The notes below the pieces were generated by a model that did not search any database, was not told where the DNA came from, and saw only the letters and a list, made by a program, of their open reading frames with translations. From NCBI GenBank assembly GCA_028726925.1, contig JAQYPI010000072.1, positions 1-10,451 of the forward strand: DNA of 10,451 nt. The letters are read 5' to 3'. Numbering within the stretch: position 1 is the stretch's first letter; each line of letters opens with the position of its first letter. Both the position numbers and the translations under genes were made by a program. The DNA is from Caryophanales bacterium (GTDB lineage: Bacteria > Bacillota_I > Bacilli_A > RFN20 > CAG-826). Shown piece by piece: positions 5,995-10,451 of this stretch.

Positions 5995-7628
5995 AGAAGA
6001 AGTCGCGGATCCACGCCTTCCTGGCGAGTTTCCTCGCTCTTTTCGCGCTCACCCCGATCGCCTTGGGGGATTTTGTAAGCGGCGGGGGCGGCAACGAGGT
6101 CAATTTGCCCATCGCGACGACGGAAGAGCGAGCGGTATGTTACGTGGGCAGCACCCGTTACACGAGCCTTTCCAAAGCGATCGAGCTCACGAGCAGCGGA
6201 ACCATCTTCGTCTATCCGGAACTCAAGAATGCGGATAAAACCCTCTATACGGTTAACCTTGATGCCTCTTGCACCTTGAAATCGGGGGTCACCCTGAGTT
6301 TGCCATATTCCGGCGAAACGGTTTTCGATTATAGCGTTCATGGCAGCACAAACGTGTTTGCGGATGAAAGCGTAGACAAGGTAAAAGCGAACCGAAAGAC
6401 CCAGGTGCTTTTCAAGCCAGGTGTAGTCCTCACCATGGAATCGGGCAGCACGTTGAATATTGGAGGAATTATCGGCGGCCCAGGCGCGGGCGTTTCTGGT
6501 CAAACTAGTTCCTCCTATTGCGAGATAACTTTGTCGGATGGCGCCGGCATCGAATGCAACGGCGGGAACATCAACTGTTATGGCTATATAAAACAGACGA
6601 GCAACACGGCCTCCACATTCGTGAACATCAATTCGGGAAAGCTTCATTCCCCTTTTGTTATTTACGATTTTAAAGGCGGCGCCGCGACTCTTGGGATCTA
6701 TAACTTAACTGGTTCGAACAAGTTCTGCCCCTTTGCCATCTTTGATATCCCAAATCTTCAATCGACCGTAAATGTGACCAGTGGCGCGACATGGGAAACG
6801 AGAACACTCGTATATATTGCCACCAATTCGACCTATTATCCCGAGAAAGATGCGGATCGCATCATTAATTTTGTCGGGCCCGAAGATAACAAGACCGCCC
6901 TTGTTCTGACAAATGGGTATATAAAAATTAAGTACACCCCAAAGACGAATGGGATTACGACAAATTCAAGTGACTCCGGGAAGACCGCAATCTCTATTTT
7001 TGGAACAGCTTCAATCGGAAGCTTGGCGATTACGATGAAAGTCAAGGCTAGTTTTATCACGAAGACCATTAATCTTGATACAAAAAATTTTTTCTTCCCT
7101 GTTTCGTATCGCCTTGATTTGTCCGTTGAAAACGGGGGAACCCTGAACATTCCGAAAAAGACGAAAATCATGCCTGGTTGCAATGTTCTCGTCAAGGCGG
7201 GAGGAACGGCGAACATTACGAATCAATGCATCATCTATCGGAATTTCCAAGACAATACGGATGGCAATCCTCATCCTTACCCAAACAAACCAGATGCGAC
7301 CTTTTTGGTGAATGGCACGGCATCCGTGACGGGATCTGGTGCCTTGGCCGGTCTCATTCAATGTGCTTCCGTCTCTGCCAATTTGAAGTATCAAACGTCA
7401 ATCTTCAGCGTTTCCTCACCGGAGTATGGGGGAAACATGCCCTCTGCGGCTTCCGCAGTTTTGGGCAGGAAGCCATCAGTGACGCCCGTTACAGGTGTCG
7501 CGCAGGGCCCTCTGACAAACGGAACGGACGTTTCTCACGTCGGGAATATCGAGCAAAGGGATTATCTCTCGGTGAGCGATCCTCTTTCGGCAGCCGGGTA
7601 TGCTTGGTATCGCGAGGGCCTGTCCTAA
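5991..7628 (+). CDS. Large secreted beta-helix-like surface protein, unknown family
   Basis: This 545-residue protein starts at an ATG that overlaps the stop of the preceding gene (ATGA), which implies translational coupling. Residues 1-26 form a classical signal peptide: MKKK, the hydrophobic core FLASFLALFALTPIA, and a likely cut after ALG. A glycine-rich spacer follows (SGGGGN, about 30-35). Residues 50-65 (CYVGSTRYTSLSKAIE) resemble the opening of many secreted bacterial repeat proteins in which a short strand-helix unit precedes a parallel beta-helix. Recurrent GxTLNI-type turns (ESGSTLNIG 150-158, ENGGTLNIP 380-388, AGGTANI 403-409) support a right-handed beta-helix. No LPXTG, C-terminal membrane helix or catalytic motif is visible, so the protein may be released or held non-covalently. 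Its middle (about 6580-7260) is clearly AT-richer, with ATA, AAA, AAT and TTT codons rare in the flanking genes, suggesting transfer or recombination. Function is unknown; adhesion or glycan contact is a guess from architecture. Confidence 0.8.
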   Translation: MKKKSRIHAFLASFLALFALTPIALGDFVSGGGGNEVNLPIATTEERAVCYVGSTRYTSLSKAIELTSSGTIFVYPELKNADKTLYTVNLDASCTLKSGVTLSLPYSGETVFDYSVHGSTNVFADESVDKVKANRKTQVLFKPGVVLTMESGSTLNIGGIIGGPGAGVSGQTSSSYCEITLSDGAGIECNGGNINCYGYIKQTSNTASTFVNINSGKLHSPFVIYDFKGGAATLGIYNLTGSNKFCPFAIFDIPNLQSTVNVTSGATWETRTLVYIATNSTYYPEKDADRIINFVGPEDNKTALVLTNGYIKIKYTPKTNGITTNSSDSGKTAISIFGTASIGSLAITMKVKASFITKTINLDTKNFFFPVSYRLDLSVENGGTLNIPKKTKIMPGCNVLVKAGGTANITNQCIIYRNFQDNTDGNPHPYPNKPDATFLVNGTASVTGSGALAGLIQCASVSANLKYQTSIFSVSSPEYGGNMPSAASAVLGRKPSVTPVTGVAQGPLTNGTDVSHVGNIEQRDYLSVSDPLSAAGYAWYREGLS

Positions 7629-7665
7629 TTGTTGCTATCGAGAATAATCAATAGAGACAAAGCGA

Positions 7666-7698
7666 GGGCTGGGATCGATCCCGGCCCCTTTTCCCTTT
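7666..7698 (+). terminator. Rho-independent terminator of the surface-protein cassette
   Basis: GGGCTGGGA (7666-7674) pairs with TCCCGGCCC (7679-7687) through nine pairs, one of them a U-G wobble, around the loop TCGA, followed by CTTTTCCCTTT. It lies about 38 bases after the TAA of the secreted protein and separates that operon from leuS. Confidence 0.85.
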
Positions 7699-7731
7699 CA
7701 TTTTCCGCCTTCCCTAATCGCCCGCGTGCGA

Positions 7732-7746
7732 TATAATGGCAGGCGT
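7732..7746 (+). promoter_or_regulatory. TATAAT -10 box 9 nt before the leuS ATG, predicting a leaderless or near-leaderless mRNA
   Basis: A perfect TATAAT at 7732-7737 is followed by GGCAGGCGT (7738-7746) and then the ATG at 7747, the same 9-nt gap as at the helicase gene. The in-frame GTG at 7726 would place the -10 box inside the coding region, so the ATG is the better start. No convincing -35 hexamer is visible; the upstream stretch is pyrimidine-rich. Only 118 bases separate leuS from the preceding gene and part of that is a terminator, so there is no room for a T-box leader. Confidence 0.7.
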
Positions 7747-10155
7747 ATGAGTTACGAACACAAATCCATCGAGGCCAAGTGGCGCTCGATCTACGCGGAG
7801 AAGAAGCCCTTCTATTGCGACACCCACGACTTCTCGAAGCCGAAATACTACTGCATGGACATGTTCCCTTACCCCTCGGGCCAAGGGCTCCACGTCGGGC
7901 ATCCGGAAGGATACACCGCGACGGACATCGTCTGTCGCATGAAGCGCATGCAGGGATATAACGTCCTGCACCCCATGGGCTGGGACGCGTTCGGCTTGCC
8001 CGCCGAGCAATTCGCAATCAAGAACAACGTCCACCCCGAGGAATTCACCCGAAAGAACATCGCCCATTTCAAGGACCAGATCAATTCCCTCGGGCTTTCC
8101 TATGACTGGGACAAGGAAATCGCGACCATCGACGAGGATTATTACAAGTGGACCCAATGGATCTTCTTGCAGCTTTATAAGCACGACCTCGCCTACGTCG
8201 CGGACATCCCCGTCAACTATTGCCCGGAACTTGGCACCGTGCTCGCCAACGAAGAAGTGATCGACGGCAAATCGGAACGCGGGGGCTATCCCGTCATCCG
8301 CATGCCGATGCGCCAATGGATCCTCAAGATCACGGCTTATGCCGATCGCCTCGAGAAAGACCTCTCCAAGCTCGATTGGCCGAAGAGCACCCTCGAGATG
8401 CAGAAGAACTGGATCGGACGGAGCGTCGGGGTCGGCATCACGTTCCCGATCGTCGGCAAGGACGAATCCTTCGAGGTGTTCACGACCCGCGTCGACACCC
8501 TCTTCGGCTGCACCTATTGCTGCCTCGCCCCCGAGCATCCCCTCGTGAAGAAGCTCGTGAGCAAGGAACAGGAAAAAGCCGTTCTTTCCTACATCGAGGA
8601 AAGCGCCCGCAAGAGCGATCTTGCCCGCACCGGCACGAACCAGGAAAAGACCGGGGTGTATCTTGGCGTCGAAGCCATCAACCCCGTCAACGGGACCAAG
8701 ATCCCCGTCTACGTCGCGGATTATGTCCTCGGGTCCTATGGCTCGGGCGCCGTCATGGCGGTCCCGGCCCACGACACCCGCGACTACGCCTTCGCCAAGA
8801 AGCATGGCCTCCCCATCATCCAGGTGATCGAAGGCGACATCTCCGAAGAAGCCTACACCGGGGATGGCAAGCACATGAATTCCTCCTACGCGGATGGCCT
8901 CGACATCGCCGGGGCCAAGGCCGCGATCACGGAAGATTTGATTCAAAAAGGTGCCGGCAAGCGCATCGTCAATTACAAGCTCCGCGACTGGATCTTCTCG
9001 CGTCAGCGCTACTGGGGCGAGCCGATTCCCCTCGCGACCCTCGAGGACGGGACCGAATATCCCATCCCGGAAGAAGAGTTGCCCGTCACCTTGCCCGAGA
9101 TGGATCGTTATGAGCCGTCCAAAGGCGGCAAGCCGCCCCTCGAGCATGCCCCCGCCTCCTGGCTTGATTACACGACTCCGGACGGAAGGAAGGGCAAGCG
9201 CGAAACGAACACGATGCCCCAATGGGCCGGTTCCTGCTGGTATTACCTGCGCTACATCGATCCCCATAACGATAAAGCTCTCGCGGACAAGGAACTCCTC
9301 GACCACTGGCTGCCCGTCGATCTTTATGTCGGCGGGGCCGAACACGCGGTCCTCCACCTCCTCTACGCCCGTTTCTGGCACAAATTCCTTTACGACATCG
9401 GCGTCGTTTCTTGCGAGGAGCCCTTCCAGAAGCTTTACCACCAAGGCATGATCCTCGGCGAGAACGGGGAGAAGATGTCCAAGAGCCGCGGCAACGTCGT
9501 GAACCCGGACGACATCGTGCGCACCCACGGCGCGGACAGCCTCCGCCTCTTCGAGATGTTCGCCGGTCCCCTTTGCGACGTGAAACCCTGGTCCCCCCGC
9601 GGGCTTGACGGGGCGCGCCGCTTCATCGAGCGCGTCTATCGCCTCGTGGACGAGGAACCCTACCTCTCGATGCTAACCGATGAGAATTCCCACGAACTCG
9701 ACGCTTCCTACGCCCAGATGGTCAAGAAAGTCACGGAGGATTTCGCTTCCCTTTCTTTCAACACCGCCATCTCCGCGATGATGGTGTTCGTAAACGACAT
9801 CTACAAAGCCAAATCGATCTATCGCCCCTACCTCGAAGGGTTCGTCAAGGTCTTCTCCTGCGTCTGCCCCTTCGCCGGGGAGGAGATGTGGGCCAAGCTC
9901 GGCCATGATGCCCTCATCGATTACGAGCCCTGGCCGACCTACGATCCCAAGGCCCTCGAGAAAGACGAGGTCAAGATGGCGGTCTCCGTCAACGGCAAGA
10001 CCCGCGACGTCCTCCTCTTCCCAGTCGACGCCACGGAAGAAGAAGCGGTCAAAATCGCCCTTGCCTCCCCGAAAGTCGCCCCCTTCGTCGAGGGGAAGAC
10101 CATCAAGAAGGTCATCTTCGTCAAAGGCCGCATCCTCAATCTCGTCGCGGCTTGA
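7747..10155 (+). CDS. leuS: Leucine--tRNA ligase (LeuRS), class Ia aminoacyl-tRNA synthetase
   Basis: This enzyme charges tRNA-Leu with leucine using ATP in the cytoplasm. It has 802 residues, close to the 804 of the Bacillus subtilis enzyme. The class I signature HVGH is at 49-52 and KMSKS at 576-580. The CP1 editing domain is complete in its key points: the threonine-rich FTTRVDTLFG at 245-254 and AHDTRDYAFA at 341-350, whose Asp346 corresponds to the conserved editing aspartate. The ZN-1 region reads IDGKSERGGYPVIR, without the zinc-binding cysteines of the E. coli enzyme, as in Bacillus-type LeuRS. The C-terminal tRNA-binding domain ends in GKTIKKVIFVKGRILNLVAA. The ATG at 7747 is preferred over GTG 7726 because it starts the conserved MSYEHKSIEAKW and because the -10 box overlaps the longer form. 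The gene is bounded by terminators on both sides, so it is monocistronic. Confidence 0.99.
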   Translation: MSYEHKSIEAKWRSIYAEKKPFYCDTHDFSKPKYYCMDMFPYPSGQGLHVGHPEGYTATDIVCRMKRMQGYNVLHPMGWDAFGLPAEQFAIKNNVHPEEFTRKNIAHFKDQINSLGLSYDWDKEIATIDEDYYKWTQWIFLQLYKHDLAYVADIPVNYCPELGTVLANEEVIDGKSERGGYPVIRMPMRQWILKITAYADRLEKDLSKLDWPKSTLEMQKNWIGRSVGVGITFPIVGKDESFEVFTTRVDTLFGCTYCCLAPEHPLVKKLVSKEQEKAVLSYIEESARKSDLARTGTNQEKTGVYLGVEAINPVNGTKIPVYVADYVLGSYGSGAVMAVPAHDTRDYAFAKKHGLPIIQVIEGDISEEAYTGDGKHMNSSYADGLDIAGAKAAITEDLIQKGAGKRIVNYKLRDWIFSRQRYWGEPIPLATLEDGTEYPIPEEELPVTLPEMDRYEPSKGGKPPLEHAPASWLDYTTPDGRKGKRETNTMPQWAGSCWYYLRYIDPHNDKALADKELLDHWLPVDLYVGGAEHAVLHLLYARFWHKFLYDIGVVSCEEPFQKLYHQGMILGENGEKMSKSRGNVVNPDDIVRTHGADSLRLFEMFAGPLCDVKPWSPRGLDGARRFIERVYRLVDEEPYLSMLTDENSHELDASYAQMVKKVTEDFASLSFNTAISAMMVFVNDIYKAKSIYRPYLEGFVKVFSCVCPFAGEEMWAKLGHDALIDYEPWPTYDPKALEKDEVKMAVSVNGKTRDVLLFPVDATEEEAVKIALASPKVAPFVEGKTIKKVIFVKGRILNLVAA

Positions 10156-10168
10156 TTCGTCCCCTTTC

Positions 10169-10202
10169 GCGGCTCCCTTTCCCGGGGGCCGCTTTTCCTT
10201 TT
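10169..10202 (+). terminator. Rho-independent terminator of leuS
   Basis: GCGGCTCCC (10169-10177) pairs with GGGGGCCGC (10184-10192), nine pairs with one U-G wobble, around the loop TTTCCC, followed by TTTTCCTTTT (10193-10202). It starts 13 bases after the leuS stop codon. Confidence 0.9.
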
Positions 10203-10403
10203 GAAAACCTATTTCGAGGCCCTTTCCGCGCAAGGCTACGACCTCATCGTGATCGATCCCCTGAACGAGGCGGTGACCGATACCCTTCCTATTACGGCCT
10301 CGAGATGGGAATGGTCTACCGCGCCCTCAAGGACGAGAAGCTCGTTTATTTCTACTACGACTTCGACCAAAACGCGTTCGTCGTCGAATTCTACAAGTTT
10401 TGA
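10201..10403 (+). pseudogene. Small hypothetical protein gene broken by an apparent 1-nt deletion near 10277
   Basis: Two frames carry complementary protein-like pieces. From TTG 10201 one frame reads LKTYFEALSAQGYDLIVIDP, then LNEAVTDTLP, and then degenerates into Ser/Thr/Arg-rich shadow sequence. The other frame reads YYGLEMGMVYRALKDEKLVY, then FYYDFDQNAFVVEFYKF, to TGA 10401-10403. One more C in CTTCCTATTAC (about 10274-10284) would join them exactly, as DTLPYYGLE, into a 67-residue acidic, tyrosine-rich cytoplasmic protein. I do not recognise the family and see no signal peptide or membrane segment. The TTG start lies in the T tract of the leuS terminator, with no Shine-Dalgarno or TATAAT, so the start is uncertain. 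The shift could be a real pseudogene mutation or a sequence error. Confidence 0.55.
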
Positions 10404-10451
10404 ATCCCCTCCGCGCGTGCAAAAGGCTACGAAAAGCTCCCACAATCCTGT

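Noticed and set aside
7726..7746. GTG at 7726 as the leuS start
   Set aside because: The added residues are not conserved in LeuRS and the codons overlap a perfect TATAAT; ATG 7747 starts the conserved N-terminus.
8220..9113. A 297-codon + strand frame inside leuS
   Set aside because: The Arg/His/Pro-rich peptide is the off-frame reading of leuS codons.
7714..9528. A 604-codon open frame on the minus strand opposite leuS
   Set aside because: Long antisense frames are expected opposite GC-rich, C-ended codons. The peptide is rich in Asp, Gly, Val and Arg with no motifs, and the + strand is unmistakably leuS.
10152..10403. A continuous 83-codon frame starting with a TTG over the leuS stop
   Set aside because: Its first half is Arg/Pro-rich shadow and runs through the leuS terminator; only its second half looks like protein, which fits a frameshift from the frame at 10201.
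1..10451. tRNA or rRNA genes
   Set aside because: No cloverleaf-like arrangement, GTTCRANNC-type T-arm or rRNA-like stretch was seen in the intergenic parts of either strand.

Overview
The window looks like a chromosomal segment of a GC-rich, low-gene-density-of-signals Firmicute, most likely an uncultured Bacilli/Erysipelotrichia-like lineage. Three things point there: the leucyl-tRNA synthetase is of the Bacillus type (about 802 residues, no cysteines in the ZN-1 region), the Fic remnant reads like Firmicute Fic proteins, and codons are strongly C-ended. TGA ends several genes and TGG encodes Trp, so the code is the standard bacterial one, not the Mycoplasma code. The taxon is inference. 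All supported genes are on the + strand.

Layout. Bases 1-200 hold the C-terminal end of a membrane-anchored protein, closed by a strong terminator (220-248). A TATAAT box then sits 9 nt before the ATG of a 1517-residue DUF4011-type superfamily 1 helicase with a C-terminal nuclease-like domain and a DUF3320 tail (328-4881). Bases 4882-5350 are a gene-poor 470-bp stretch. It holds a long terminator-like hairpin (4922-4997), a twofold 51-bp repeat built from TTATTTCA/TGAAATAA inverted arms (5007-5093), the C-terminal stub of a dead Fic gene (about 5073-5255) and another hairpin (5282-5325). Then comes a two-gene secreted/surface cassette. Its first gene (5351-5994) has a run of eight Gs inside the signal-peptide region that puts it out of frame. 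Its second (5991-7628) encodes a 545-residue secreted beta-helix-like protein of clearly lower GC and overlaps the first by ATGA. A terminator (7666-7698) separates this cassette from leuS (7747-10155), which again has TATAAT exactly 9 nt before its ATG. After the leuS terminator (10169-10202) lies a small gene broken by an apparent 1-nt deletion (10201-10403). In 10404-10451 I see nothing.

How it fits together. The segment between the upstream terminator and leuS looks like an accessory block: a helicase/nuclease-like protein of a kind often met in defence contexts, a decayed Fic gene, and a surface-protein pair. The most interesting point is that the G8 tract could act as an ON/OFF switch: nine (or six) Gs restore one continuous 214-codon frame with a sensible signal peptide. 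Through the 4-bp overlap the switch could also control the downstream secreted protein. A homopolymer assembly error is the main rival explanation. It gains weight because a second one-base frameshift lies at about 10277. The second theme is two identical TATAAT-N9-ATG arrangements, which predict leaderless or near-leaderless transcripts.
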